Source of the DNA: Talinum fruticosum
Lineage: Eukaryota > Streptophyta > Magnoliopsida > Caryophyllales > Talinaceae
Length of the DNA: 64,000 nt
Direction of reading: 5' to 3'
Assembly (NCBI GenBank): GCA_021018815.1
Contig: JAITYX010000062.1
Location: 3,067,501-3,131,500, forward strand
In this document: positions 25,144-37,667 of the stretch, one piece after another
Layout: each line of letters begins with the position of its first letter
Numbering within the stretch: position 1 is the first letter of the stretch
Translations under genes and position numbers: made by a program
The notes under the pieces: model-generated
Databases searched by the model: none
Told to the model about the DNA's origin: nothing
Seen by the model: only the letters and a program-made list of their open reading frames with translations

Positions 25144-25798
25144 CAACCCTATTTGATGATAAAAAAAATAAAAATCACCCCTAAAAAAACAAATATGTTA
25201 ATGTAACCGAAAAGGAGGGGAATAGCAAAGGTTGTGTGCATATATACCTCACAAAAGAAGAGAAGAAAAAGTGACGTACAACCTCCAAGTGATGCTTCAT
25301 CTGAAAGTAAGCATGATGCATGATTTATTTCTCCATCTCCATCTCCAACTCCATCTCCACTGGTGCGTCACGTGATTTTTGGAGTAAAAATTAATTTTGT
25401 GTTTGTAAGAATAACTTGACTCGTGCATAAATCAATTTGAACCGATTCTTAATTACACATTATTATTATTTTGTATAAAAAAATAAAAACTACATAAATA
25501 TCTTCCAATAGAATTATTTACAAGTTTTTATAATATGAAAAGTGTAAATTATAATTTTTTGGATTCGGTTTAATTAAAAAATATTATAACTCCCATCTTA
25601 GTATGACAAATGTCCTACTACTATTGTCAAAATCTACCCTTTGAATTGCTCTGCATTACTTAGAACAGTTTTGAACTTTGGGGCTTCTGATATTCTTGCA
25701 CTTTTATAGAAACGCCATCCATCCTGCAGTTTTGAACTGGAAGAGCATCCAAATTCTCCCTTGCACATGTCAGTGTGGCAAAAAAAAAAAAACTAAAG
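25144..25798. other. Intergenic DNA after the LINE
   Basis: AT-rich sequence with a CATCTCCATCTCCAACTCC short repeat at 25331-25360. No gene is visible. Confidence 0.45.
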
Positions 25799-26073
25799 AA
25801 ATATTCCGTCCGTTTTATAATATATGTCACTTTAATTAAGATTTCTCGTTTTATAATATGTGTCACTTTATAATTTTAATGACATATTAACGACTATTAT
25901 CATTTTTTTCTCTATTAATTATTTTTTCTCTCCTTTTTTCATTAACTTATCCTTATTTCCAATAAAACTTTAAGACAACTTAGTCTTTTCATATAAATTT
26001 TGTTATAAATTTTGTGTAAACTTGATATTTTTCACAACCCTAAAATGAAAGTATTGTGAAGGGGAGGGAGTAT
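25799..26073. mobile_element. Stowaway-like MITE
   Basis: The left end reads TATTCCGTCCGTTTTATAAT. The right end, in reverse complement, reads ATACTCCCTCCCCTTCACAAT, giving imperfect terminal repeats of the CTCCCTCCGT type flanked by TA. The length of about 275 bp and AT-rich interior with the doubled GTCACTTTA motif fit Stowaway. It shares the interior with 17322-17480 and 37105-37290. Confidence 0.65.
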
Positions 26074-26979
26074 AAAATAAATCAGCCTCTTAGTGAAATC
26101 ATTGAAGTTGCCCTAATAATTTCCTTTTTTTTTGGTTTTGTTAATAATGCCAAATTATAAAGACATGGCTACTTCCATCCAAAACCAAAAAAAAAAAAAA
26201 AAAAAAAAGGGGGACAGGACATGGCTACGAAAATAATATGAGGGAAAATTAAAAGGCAAGAAAAACAAAGAAAGAAAGAAAGAATAAGCAGGTGACAATC
26301 AGAAAAGGGCGAAAAAGAAAAAAGAAAGAAAGAAAATGACAAATTAATAGTAATAATAAAATAATGTGGAGGTAATGAATACTCCTAATAATTTGACAGC
26401 TACAAATGCAAATAAGACTCCATCTCAATTCTGAGGGTGTGTCAAGGGCCTAATTATGCATTTTGATTATATTAATTTGTATAAAAATATTATCTTCATA
26501 AATAATTGAAATAATTTATTCTATATATTAGAAATCTAAATTTAATTAAGTTGGGGTGTATCTTCACTAATTGTTGTATCCTTTATTAGTGTCTATAAAA
26601 TAAACACATTCATGTGTTGGTTTCTAGTTTGACAACTTGCCATTCCATTTTATTTGAACATTTTTAAGGACATATATAAACAAAGTGACTTTTTCCAAAG
26701 TTTGGTTTTATGTCTAGTACAAAAAAATGTCTTATTGGATCAATTGTTTTCAGAAAAATTAGTTAATTTTTTTTAAAAAAATGTGGGATAAAAAACTAAT
26801 TTACAAAAATTCAATCACAAAAATCTATTGAAATTAGCTTTTTGAAAATGACTTCTTGATGGTAAAAAGTACAGTGTTACGAAAAGATAACTTACCAAAC
26901 ATCTTTAATAACTTTTTCACTAAGTCAAAAAATCAAAACCTTCCAAAAAAACCAATTTTTAGCAAAAATCTATTTATGA
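26074..26979. other. Intergenic DNA with low-complexity A-rich tracts
   Basis: Contains a poly-A run at 26187-26207 and AAAGAAAG repeats at 26268-26335. No gene is visible. Confidence 0.5.
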
Positions 26980-27620
26980 AGATAATATGTGTTTCAGGGA
27001 AAACCGAGTTGATGATGTGGATGATGATTCGGAGAGAGGAAGGATTTACTGCTTCCGGTTCCGAGGACGTGGCACGATCGATCCGAGTCCGAGTGACGAC
27101 TGCTCGAACTCCGCAAAAGGCGAAGCCCGGGTGGTGGATCCCGGGAACGCCCTCCGACGCTCAAGTTAGTAATGAACTAAGTTTGAATGGATCGAGGAGA
27201 TCTTCCTCGATGTGCGTGGGGGATTCCTTGGGATTCGAGAAGTTTTCCAAAGATGGAAGTTCTCGGGGATGAATGTGTATCGATGAACACCGATGAACGT
27301 TATGAACGTAGATGGGAATTGAGAGCTTAGAAGCTTGAATGATTATCCTCCAATGAGATGTCTTGTCCAAATGAACATAAAAGCATGCCTTGGAATGTAT
27401 CAAAGATGAGTATTTATAGGAGATCTTAAAGGGGCAAAAGGGTATTTTACCGTGGTTCAAGGGAAACCTTAGCCCTAGTGGGTTTTGGGCTTTTACTCGA
27501 CCCGTTAAGGGTTATCTTGGCCGATTCCTCCCTTATCCAACTGATTAGGCCAGGTCGGCCGGTGACGTGTCGGTTGAGTTGAAGCTGTCCGGAAATACCC
27601 GAATCAATATGTATATGTAA
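26980..27620. repeat. GC-rich dispersed-repeat remnant, possibly a solo LTR
   Basis: A 600-bp island of clearly higher GC content stands in AT-rich DNA. It contains a CCTCCGACGCTCAAGTTAGT segment (27149-27168), a kind of motif I recall from dispersed plant repeats, and a TATTTATAGGAG stretch (27412) resembling a core promoter of an LTR. Short frames across it have no known relatives. Neither end nor a target duplication could be fixed, so the class is open. Confidence 0.35.
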
Positions 27621-28240
27621 TCCGAGACACGTACATTGACATCATGATATACATGACATTGGTATTTTTAACGAGTGTACATTCATTAAAAATTGACAGT
27701 AGTAGCATTTTAGATAAAAACAAGTATGTGAAGAGTGACTATTTATAGGATTTCCTAAAACAACAGATAATTAGTTGAAAAATCTTCGTGTCTTAGTCAG
27801 TGGTCCTGGATTAAGGTCACATAGGTCCTAACTCCTTAGAGAAAGAACAACTTGCTGGAAGCTGCTCCATCATTTTTTTGTTTTTTGCTTTTGCGAGTTA
27901 AATTCACTTTAGTTTACTTGGTTTTATATTTATGGGGCCTATTTTATGAAAAGTGGGATGGGGACCAATGTGATTATATGTTTGGTTCACCCCCAACACC
28001 CCTAGGGGATTGCTTGAGAATTGAGATATGTCTATGTTTGGGGCATATATGTTGGCTATTTGTTAGCAAAATATAAAAAATAATTTGATTTGAGTATAGA
28101 AAACGACCTATAACATTAAAAAAGTGTTAGGTAAGATTAACAACATTGAAATTACGGGCGGTAAATGAACAATCAAATCAACGGTAATAACAAGAGTACA
28201 AAACATAGACTTTAAAGGACTAATAAGCGTAACAAGGACA
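27621..28240. other. Intergenic DNA
   Basis: No gene or clear repeat is visible. A 74-codon frame at 27852-28076 has no recognisable features. Confidence 0.4.
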
Positions 28241-28521
28241 CATATACCAAAAATTATTGACATATACCTTAAGTTAAGTGGAAATGATTTTATTGGCTTT
28301 GACCTTTTCAAAATTAGTTTTACTTGACTTGAACTTTGCTACATATATTATAGGGTACTTGTTTCCGATCAAATCACAGTCACACTTAATCGAAAATAGT
28401 ACCCTGTAATTATATTTAACAAAGTTCAATTAACGTAAAAATAATTTTGAAAAAGTAAAGGTCAATAAAGTCATTTACACTTAGCTTTAAGAAAGGTATA
28501 TGTCAATAATTTCATATATAA
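28241..28521. mobile_element. MITE with long terminal inverted repeats
   Basis: The left arm (about 28241-28370) and right arm (about 28390-28521) are inverted copies. AAATTATTGACATATACC on the left pairs with GGTATATGTCAATAATTT on the right. The inner pair is AGGGTACTTG against AGTACCCTG. With arms of about 125 bases and a loop of about 20-40 bases, transcription would give a long hairpin. No coding capacity is present. Confidence 0.65.
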
Positions 28522-29040
28522 AGAGATACAAGATATCAAGGGATTCATAAACACTAGGGGGTCAATGCTTGTTAAAACTCTTTAAAAAAGGTGGATAGAA
28601 ACAAGAGATCACATAAGGAAATTCTTTCAAAGCTCAAATGATGGAGGAGACTACTACACTCAACAAAGTTGAAGAATCACCATATAAATAGGCATGCAGA
28701 GGTGATATTTGACATGCCGTAGTTGAAAATTGCTCTCATGACTTGGCTAATAATAACCCAAAATAAACTACCATAAACTCCATGTAAATGCTTAGCAATA
28801 AACACCCAAATAAAAGCCGAAACTGCTAATAATAGGGTTAGTAAAACACTATCATGAAGTCTCGACAAATTCCCATAGCAAAGCTAACATAACAGACGAA
28901 CAAGGGCCTAGCACGGTCGTGCCAAGCCTGACACTATTTACATCGTGCCACCACTCTGCCCATTTGTCCTCTTCGCTGTATTGTTTTTCCTTACTCTAAC
29001 ATAGTCGTGCCACCTCAAAGCTTGCACTTTCCCGAGTTAA
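28522..29040. other. Unclassified stretch ending in GTCGTGCC motifs
   Basis: No gene is supported. A 63-codon hydrophobic frame on the minus strand (28677-28868) is unrecognised. At 28903-29010 the motif GCACGGTCGTGCC and two partial copies (ATCGTGCCA, TAGTCGTGCCA) occur. The same motif is a feature of the gypsy LTRs at 57017-57068 and 62540-62600, so this may be a remnant of a related LTR. Confidence 0.35.
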
Positions 29041-31835
29041 AAAACGAGCTATACTAAACAGGTGACTTTATGACAAAATATCCCAACATTATTTCATTAC
29101 TATGAATATTTTGGTTTATTTGTCGTCTTTTTATTTTATTTTATAAGAACTTTAAATAGGGATGTAGAAACTAAAATGTGACGTTAATGTTTTTAAAAAA
29201 ATTGAAAGGAAGATAGTTCATAAAAAATCATATATACCGCTTATAAGAGTAAAAGTCACATCATTTACTATAAAATATATAATAATATATATTGAAGTAT
29301 CAAATTCAATCCTTATTTTGAAAAAACTAATTAATAGTAAATATACTGTCAACTCTAAACTTGTAATATCATTTAGTTTGGTTACATTCCCCATCATTCT
29401 TTTCTCCACCAATGCGTGTTGCTCGACCATGTAGAGATCATATAATTTAATTTCAAGTAATAAGTATTTTGTGATCTAAAGTGATAGTTTAATGGTCATA
29501 TTTGACAAGTACGAATTAGATCCTTGATTTTCTGTTATCGCTACTAGCAGCAGTCCCAACAATTTAGAAAAGAAAAAAATTGTGAATTAGGATTTAAAGA
29601 GAGGCATGGTTGACATAATAATTACAAATAATTAGACTATTCAACAATAACGTTTGGAATCACTTTTAGTGTTTTGACCAAGTTAGAACATTAACTAACT
29701 AAATATTAGCGTTTGGTAAGGTAATGTTTTAACAAACGTTCATGAGTATCTTATAACATTTTAAATAGTGTTTATAAAAAGATAAGAATATTAGTTTTTC
29801 ACATTTTAAAGTAGCATTTCATATTTTTTTTTTGACAAAAACATCCCTTCATTAATTTATATTTGGCAAATTATGTATATCATTTTGTGTCAATTTACAA
29901 TAATGAGCTAATTGAACTACTAAATTTACCAAACATATTTATTCAACCGCTAAGTTTAACAGTTATCAACTAACAGACTAATAAAATCTAACATGTATCG
30001 ACTATCTAAACATCTATCGGTTATATAAACAACTATCGAGTTATTCAAACAACTCATTTTGTCGAACATGACCTATAAGTAAAACATGATTGGACTAAGA
30101 AAAATTTCATTTACCCCCTTTAGGTTTTTTTGGCCTTCAACTTTTCAAGTTATTATTTACCCTCCTTCATTTTGTGTCAAATTATTACAAGCTCCCAAAA
30201 TTTCACCTTTATGACAACAAATAGTTATTGGAGCTAGTATTGATGATTTATGATCATAATGATAATAATATATGGTAGGGATTATCGAAAATGATACATT
30301 TAAAATTTTTGAGAGACAAGAAAGAGTGGAACATGCATTATTAGTTGTGAGTAAAGAAGCACTAAACAATGGGCAAAGTAGAGTTACCGTAAGACGGTGA
30401 GTCTCTACGAAAAAGGTTCAAGGGCTGGCCATAGGTTATGTAGGGGAAAAGGTGAAAGAAAATGGACATTTTTATACTTTTAATTTTTATAATAATAGGG
30501 TAAATATGTCAAAAAATAAAAAATAATTCAAAAATTTAGAATTAAAAAAAAACATTTACAGATACCGAAAAAATTAAAATCTTTTTATTACACTAGAGAC
30601 ATTCTACAGGAACACATGTTCCAAAATTGGATACATCTTAAACGACACTTGGCTTATCGCGTACTTCATAGGTCCCACGTTCGACTACTACTGGGGATAT
30701 TCACGTCATTTCCCATGTCACTCCCCGCTGATTTTGATTTTGATTTCGATTTCTCACCCTTTGCTTTCGATATTTATAGTATCTGTATCTCTTGTAGTGA
30801 CCTCATATAGTGACCTAATTTTATTTTTTTAATTTTGAATATTTAAACTTTCCTAATATTCTACTCTTTTCAGCTAGAATTCTTTCCTTTAAATTTCCTT
30901 TCAACTTCTCTTTGTTTCTTTCAACTCCTCTCACTCTCTTTGACATATTTCTACTTCTTTTTCAGATTTTTAGTGATCAACTTTAATTTACTTAATGCGT
31001 ATTTCAGATGAGTATGAGTCGAGTGATTGAGTGTATGTGAGAGTGGTTGAGCATAAGTAAGAGTCATTAAGTTTTAATTTTTCTAAGAAGTACAATTGAG
31101 TATTGCTGAGAGTGGTAGAAAAGTGTTATTTTTCTCGAAAGTGTGAGTGTCTTCGGGCGTTGACTTTTTCAATTAACCACCCAAAAGAACGAGTCCATTA
31201 ACTATTTATTATAACTCTTTCTTACTCATTTCAACTACTTTTAATTTTTTCGGTTACTTTCGATGCCTTTCGGTTCCTTCTAACTATTTCCAACTTGATT
31301 TGATTCCTTCCGACCCCTTCATGTATCCAACTTCGTTATTCCATCCGAAAAATAACAAGTATCAATGAATCGAGATATCTAAATTAACTTGTGTTGCATA
31401 TTTGGCCATTAAAATTTGACGTTGTTAAAACCAAAATATGGATAGAGCTGTTTACAATAGCCAACCAAATAGGCACAAGTACAAGTTCATGAGGATGGAT
31501 ATTGATGAGCCACCGATGATCTGCAACCACCCAATTACAAGGGATTTAGCAAATCTAGTAAATGAGGGGGCACATTTACTTTACTATTGACTGGTTGTAT
31601 TGTATCCTTAAGGACAGCTCTCCTTTACTCCATTCACTTTAAATTTGTAGCAACGCCCACTTATATTTTACTTAGATTTTCTTGCTAAATTTCATTATGT
31701 CTTGCCTCATGAGTACTAAACTTACTTTTCTAACATCTAATTATCCTTCGACCATTCTAATTAAATGCATTCATAAATTTAATAATGAATTTTACAAATA
31801 TGATGTCGCGTATTTATCAAAAAATATAAATTTTT
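29041..31835. other. Intergenic AT-rich DNA
   Basis: No gene, RNA gene or well-bounded repeat could be supported in these 2.8 kb. Short frames present are AT-rich and unlike known proteins. Confidence 0.45.
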
Positions 31836-32080
31836 ATATGAGACCGTCTCATCTGAAGAGTTATTGTGAGACATATTTTATTAAAAGTGATTTTTAAAGG
31901 TTTTAATATGACTAATAACTTGTACTAGAGTGACTTTTTAATAATACATTAAGAGGTGACTTTTATTATAGTTGCCTCTAAATGAATTATTAGTCATCCT
32001 CTACTATTTAAAGTAATCATAAAAATTTTCGTCTCATAATAACTTTTAAGTGAAAGAGTCTTACACGAGACCTTCTAAAA
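31836..32080. mobile_element. MITE with GAGACCGTCTCA-type inverted ends
   Basis: The left end TGAGACCGTCTCATCTGAAG with TTATTGTGAGAC pairs, with mismatches, with the right end. Read in reverse complement, the right end gives AAGGTCTCGTGTAAGACTC and TTATTATGAGACG. The interior is AT-rich and non-coding. It lies about 560 bases before TBL gene 2. Confidence 0.5.
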
Positions 32081-32645
32081 AATATTATTATTAAAATATA
32101 GTGGTCTTAATGATAAAACTAAAATAAAAGATGTATAATGTGTTAGTTTACTTTTAATATTTTTTATTAGTAAGAATACAGTCTTTAAATCAAGTAAATG
32201 AATCACTTATATTATTTAAATTAAGTTCATTTCCAATAAGGTTATATTAAAAAAATGGTGAAATTGTAACTGGGTCTAATTTTATTTGAGTCAATCAAAT
32301 TCAATTAATTAGACTCACATATTTTTAATCAAATATTAATTTATTTAAATTGAATGATTAGATACATATCGACCTTTCCATGGTTTACAATGGTCCTACC
32401 TTCGATAAACAATTAGTTACAAATTCATAGCCAAATAGTCCAATGAACCAACTAATAATGTACATATAAGTTGTTAAAATACAGTTGCTATTCAGCGTAC
32501 GTTACACATATGCCTATTCCCGTTAGCCTTAGAAAATGTACGTAAAAGTCCGTCCGTCCAATGATCCAGCCATCATTCTACACCTAATATAAACCAACTC
32601 ACATATACAAAAGCCAACCAAAACCTCTGGAGTATTCGCAAGACC
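32081..32645. other. Upstream region of TBL gene 2
   Basis: AT-rich promoter region. TAATATAAACC at 32585-32595 could serve as a TATA box about 55 bases before the start codon. No other signal is clear. Confidence 0.35.
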
Positions 32646-33944
32646 ATGGAGCTCAAGTCCACCATAAGTGATACATGGAAACTCTGCACCTTTGGGAGCA
32701 TAGTGGGTTGCTTTCTCCTCCTCCTTTTTCTCAACCAGTCCCCACAGCTAAACCTCTCTGCTGCTAGAAACACTATGATCGAAACGGCTCCACTTAGTCA
32801 ACTTGATTATGGCACTAATACCACCATGATCAAGAACCCTGAGTCTCAGCCTGAGCCTAAGCTCGAGCCTTTGAATTCCACCAGCAATCCCCTTATTAGC
32901 ATGACCAAGGGTTCAGAGCTTGAGCTTGAGCTTGAGCCTTCAAATTCCACCTCCGAACCCCTGACTACCATGACCAAAGTTGGCCTAGTGTCTGAGCTTA
33001 AGCCTGAGCCTATGAATATCACCATTGATCACCCCATAGAGAAAGCAAATTCTACCATCAATCCCATTGAGCCTGAGCCTGCGAGTATCACCATTGATCA
33101 CCCCATAGAGAGAGAAAATTCAACCATCAATCCTATTGAGCCTGAGACTGTGAATATCAGCATTGATCACCCCATAGAGAAAGCAAATTCAACCATCAAT
33201 CCTATAGAGAAACCAACGAATAAGACGAGCAAAAAATGCAACATCTTTGAGGGGAGATGGGTTTACAAGGAAGAACACGTTCCAAGCTACAATTCAAGTG
33301 TATGCCCATTCCTTGAGGAGAAGATGAGCTGCCTGAAGAACGGAAGGCCAGATTCCGACTACGAGAAGTGGATATGGGAAGGTAGAGATTGTGATGTACC
33401 ATTGTAAGTGCTTTCAAAATTCAAAACAAATTAGGTAAACTAACATGATTAACTATGTCTCTTAACCGCTCTTTTCTAATCACTTTTTAAAGGTTTAATG
33501 CAAGAGACATGCTAGAAAGGCTAAGGAACAAAAGGATGATAGTAGTTGGAGACTCTCTCAACAGAAACCTATGGGAGTCACTTGCTTGCCTCATTTATTC
33601 TTCCATTCATCCTTCTAGAGCTTTTGTTTCTACTGATGGACCCGCCTATAAGATTCTCAAAGCTAAGGTATTTTCTAAATATTTCAGTTTTCTTATGTTA
33701 ATCTTCATCTAATCAGGGCATACTCTATTTTCCCCCTGAATTTGTAGGATTATAACTTCAAATTGGAGTTTTATTGGAGCCCTTTTCTGATTGAAATGGA
33801 TGAAACCCATGAAAGTGGACGCAAAGTTCTGGTGCTAGACAAGCTTTCTCCCTCCTCCAAGCAGTGGAGAGGAGCTGATGTTATGGTCTTCAACTCAGGG
33901 CATTGGTGGACTCATCACGGCAAAATGAAATGGTATTCAACTTC

Positions 33945-33984
<40 letters not shown>

Positions 33985-34868
33985 GTGTCTCTGTCTACTT
34001 TCTCGTGGAGTTTCTACTTGATTGTACGGTACCAATCTGGTCAATGGGTCAACTTCAAGGCATGTCAATCGGGTCGGGTCAAAAGTGGGTTTGGGTCTTC
34101 ACGGTTCTTACATTAACTCGTGCAATAAATTTGCTTAGAAAACTGCAATTAATATTGATCCGACAATCTTTGGGATCGTCTCGATCAGTTCAAAGTCGAT
34201 TGGAACTAGTCATCTCATTTTGGGCTTTGAGTTTTGCTGATAATGACTACTACTTTGGGCAAAAGTTGTAACACAAATTTTCAGCATGGTCTTTAATTAG
34301 TATTCAAATAATGAAGTGTTCAATATAATGTGTTACCTAAAACAATCAAATTTGTTACAGGTGGGATCAATTTGAGTATGAAGGACGACAAGTAAAGGAC
34401 ATGCGAATAGAGCTAGCCTACCAGCGAGCCATGAAAACATGGGCAAAATGGGTCAAAACCAATGTCAACCCAAAGAAAACAACAGTCTTCTTTCGAAGCA
34501 TATCCACTCTGCACAACGGGAAGCAATGGTGCTACAATTTTACCCGACCCTTTATCGATGAGTCCTACAACTTGCACTTCCCCAAGTCACTTATCGGAGC
34601 AATTGAGAGCCAGATTGAAGAGATCAACGAAAAGATGCAAGTAGTCAAGTACTTAAACATCACCAAGTTATCCGGGTATAGAATTGACGCGCATCCATCA
34701 GTTTATAGGAGCTGGAGATGGAAGATTTACACTCAAAAGTATAAGAGGCTAATACCGAGTTATGCTGATTGCAGCCATTGGTGCCTCCCCGGACTACCAG
34801 ATACTTGGAGTAGGTTGTTGTACACTTCTCTGTTTTTTGATACACAAGGTGATATGTCTGTTTCTTAA
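32646..34868 (+). CDS. TRICHOME BIREFRINGENCE-LIKE protein with expanded stem, predicted polysaccharide O-acetyltransferase (gene 2)
   Basis: Four exons join in frame: 32646-33403, 33493-33667, 33748-33932 and 34361-34868, giving about 541 residues. Intron positions and phases match TBL gene 1. A membrane anchor (about residues 12-32) is followed by a stem of about 160 residues rich in Glu, Pro, Asn, Ser and Thr. The PMR5N domain starts at CNIFEGRWV. Then come VGDSLNRNLWES (GDS at about 272-274) and DCSHWCLPGLPDTW (Asp509/His512), which supply the predicted catalytic residues. The stem contains three 23-residue repeats and many N-glycosylation sequons. Members of the family O-acetylate wall polysaccharides in the Golgi; the substrate here is unknown. 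It is probably a dispersed tandem duplicate of gene 1, 16 kb upstream. Intron 3 holds a CT microsatellite. Confidence 0.93.
33015..33221 (+). repeat. Three 69-bp in-frame coding repeats in the TBL stem
   Basis: Units begin at 33015, 33084 and 33153, each encoding a 23-residue segment of the pattern ITIDHPIEKANSTINPIEPE. Each unit contains an N-S-T sequon, and two start with a second sequon. The near-identity at base level suggests recent expansion by unequal exchange or slippage. Confidence 0.9.
33947..33978. repeat. CT microsatellite in intron 3 of TBL gene 2
   Basis: About 14-15 uninterrupted CT units occur shortly after the 5' splice site, so length variation is likely between individuals. 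Confidence 0.9.
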
Positions 34869-36124
34869 AAATTGAAAAAAGTGTTTATTGTTGAGGACAT
34901 TGATGACAGTTAATCACCTCAAATGTATGGATGGAGGTGGAAATTAATTCTTTAACATGTCATATGTGTAAAGTGCAACTCTCCCCACCCACTCAGCATA
35001 TCACATGTGTTCATACATATCATATGTTTTTTCTAGAGTTATGAGTCTTTGAACAAACACATGAATTGAGCACAGGAGTGAATTCCTGAACATGTCATAT
35101 ATGTAGAGTTTATGGGTCTTTGAACAGACCATATGATCAGTGCTGGTGGAAACTGGTAAATCCACAAATGAAGAGGAATTGACCATGAAATCTATGACCA
35201 AACAATCCCATCTCAACACAATCAGCAGTTGAAATTGATGGAGAGGAGTCCATTGAAGTGAGCTACATTCGTGATCAATAAGTTTCCCCACCCACAAACG
35301 TCCTAGGAATAGCATGTGTCAGGCCACTTATTGCCATTGCCAACCCAAGCATGATGACAGTGGTGATGAAAAGTCATTTTCACCATTTGTCATTCACACC
35401 CACCCACCATTTCTAAAAAAATCATGTTTCATACTCATGCTATTAACAGGGCCCTACAATATTTATCCGTCTGGCTTTCATTCCTACCACCATACCTCGA
35501 GATTCAATTTTATCCACATTCCTTCGGATGTAGCACTTCTACTCCCTATAAATTATAGAAAGATTAGTAATTTTGTACCACGGTATATCAGAAATCATGT
35601 GCTTACTACTACATATGAAGAAGCAGTACTATGTTATTATTGTTGACAAATGGTAGCTCAAAATAACACTTAGGGTTGATTTTTCCAATGAGGAACCAAC
35701 AAATCCTGAAAGTAATGTCAGAGATTAATTAGGTAGTGGAAGGAGTATAAATGGAGTGGGGCCAACACTAATTACCTATCTTAAGCTCATTATGTCCCCT
35801 ATGACTTGAGTTTATTTTTGCCACTACAGTCTAATTAAGTCTAATCACTGCCTCATCTTACTCGACCATATTCATTAAGGCTCCATTCTTTGAATCCATT
35901 ATTGTTATTAAACCAAAAAAATATTTTTCAAAAATAATTCAAATACATTAATATTAGTTTTATATACTTCTAATGTATGGAGCAATTTACACGTTTTAAT
36001 TACTAAATTTATTCAATAAGTATAATAAGTTCAGCTCAATTAAAATAAATCCATATAATTTAAATAAATATAGTTTGAAAAATTGAGAAAAAATAACTTA
36101 AAAAACAATACTATTACTATCTCT
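34869..36124. other. Intergenic DNA downstream of TBL gene 2
   Basis: Presumably contains the 3' UTR of TBL gene 2. Two related stretches with CATATGTGTAAAGTG and CATATATGTAGAGTT occur near 34950-35110. No gene is supported. Confidence 0.4.
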
Positions 36125-37101
36125 GTTTTCTGGAGCAAAGGGGGTGCCGGAGAGCTTTGTGTACTGCATGTTTATCACCATGGATCAAAATGTTCGTGTG
36201 GCGACTATGTGCTAAAGCTCTTTCTTCTGCTGCGGGTTTGGTTAGATGAGTGTCATCGTTCACATTGGGATGTCGTATTTGTGGAGTCTTTGTAGTAGGA
36301 TGATTGCCATGCTGTGTTCAGGTGTTCTCAAGTGTCAGCTACTTGGGAAGGAAGTAGTTTTCAGCGTGAGTTATTGGATGCTTGCTTTATGTCCGCATGG
36401 GAGAAGCTCGATAGTGACTCGTGGGAGGAGTTCTTGGCTGTGGTGTTCGAGGTTTACAATGCACGAAATCAACGCGTGCTTGGAGAAGGGGACAGGAGGT
36501 ATGAAGAACTTAGCCTTAAAGCAATCAAATTTGTTGCACTTCATATGGATGCCTAAAGGTGGAAATTTCCATTCGCAAGGAGAAATGGTAGCCTCCAAAT
36601 ACTGGGTTGTGGAAACTCAATTTTGATGAGGCTAAGATTGAGAGTGGGGGCATGGATGGGGTGTTGAAATGACCATGAAAGTGTGGTAGTGGGTATGGTG
36701 TTACCCAGGGATCGGGTTTCTTGGGTCCTGGAATAGAGGAAGCAAGGGCATGTATTTTTGGGCAGAAACTGGCTTTGGAAAGGGGGCAACTGCTGTCGTC
36801 TTTGAAGGTGATTGTCCATCTCTAATGTCAAGATCAAGAAGCAAGAGTGTTAGCTAGTGAAGAGGGTCTTTTTGTTTCTGATATTATTGAACTTTATAAG
36901 CCGTTTGATTTTTATGCTTTTTTCATGTGTGTTGGGAGGGAAATATGATAACTCATTCCGCTGCAGCTATATGATGCTTCTACTCGATCGTTGTCGAATG
37001 ATGGGCCTGAAATAATTCTTCAGTTGGCTGCTAAAGATGTTTGTTTAACTACAAATTTTGATGAATGATCTTTCCTTAGCCATTTGACAAAAAAAAAAAA
37101 A
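36125..37101 (+). pseudogene. Third LINE remnant: zf-RVT and RNase H regions with poly-A tail
   Basis: Across frames the plus strand shows a zf-RVT-like segment (KMFVWRLCAKALSS near 36185-36225, then a Cys/His cluster near 36265-36330). A segment with VFEVYNARNQRVL near 36445-36480 follows, then a degenerate RNase H start (KLNFDEA near 36615-36640). It ends with a run of 13 A at 37089-37101, consistent with a LINE poly-A tail. Stops and frameshifts are frequent. It is not from the same copy as the other two LINE remnants. Confidence 0.6.
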
Positions 37102-37104
37102 TTA

Positions 37105-37290
37105 CTATTTTTGTTCCATAGAAACTTTCACTTTAATTAATATTTTTTATTGCACAGTATTTGTTGCTTTACAATTACAATGACATATTAATGACTAGTT
37201 CTTTAACTTAAAACTTATCATATAATTTGTGTTTTATTAATACTATCTTGTAATCCCAAAATGTAAATTAAAATAAAACAGAGGAAGTAG
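37105..37290. mobile_element. Stowaway-like MITE, degenerate
   Basis: TTTTTGTTCCATAGAAACTT followed by CACTTTAATTAAT and an ACATATTAATGACTAG stretch parallels the MITEs at 17322 and 25799. The right end reads ACAGAGGAAGTAGG. The ends are eroded. Confidence 0.45.
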
Positions 37291-37667
37291 GTCCTACGCT
37301 TGAAAAAAGAATACATAGTGAAATCAAATGGGCATTGACTTGAGTCAGGGAACTAATACAATACGTTAATTCCTTTGCTGCTTGCCCTTTTCGATCGCAC
37401 ATTACCTAGTAAGAGGCTAAATTAATGGAGAATTGTTGACACTCGGAAGTACACCCCTTTTTGTTTCGGTTGTTTGGGGATGAAGGGGGGTGCGATTCCA
37501 ATGGTTTCAAACTAATTATTCGTCAGAAGAGATCTGCCTAGTTCCAAAATCATGTAGTGATGTCCCTTTGGCACAACCTTTGTGGAAGTTTCATAACCAA
37601 ATCTTTCCCTTAACGTAAACTACTTCAATGTGTAATTTAGTTGAGTAAGGTACGCAATACTGATATT
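37291..37667. other. 3' flank of the ATI3-like gene
   Basis: Probably the 3' UTR and downstream region of the minus-strand gene that ends at 37668. No other gene is visible. Confidence 0.4.

Noticed and set aside
35314..35646. 110-codon plus-strand frame
   Set aside because: No recognisable domain or promoter. Composition matches the surrounding intergenic DNA.
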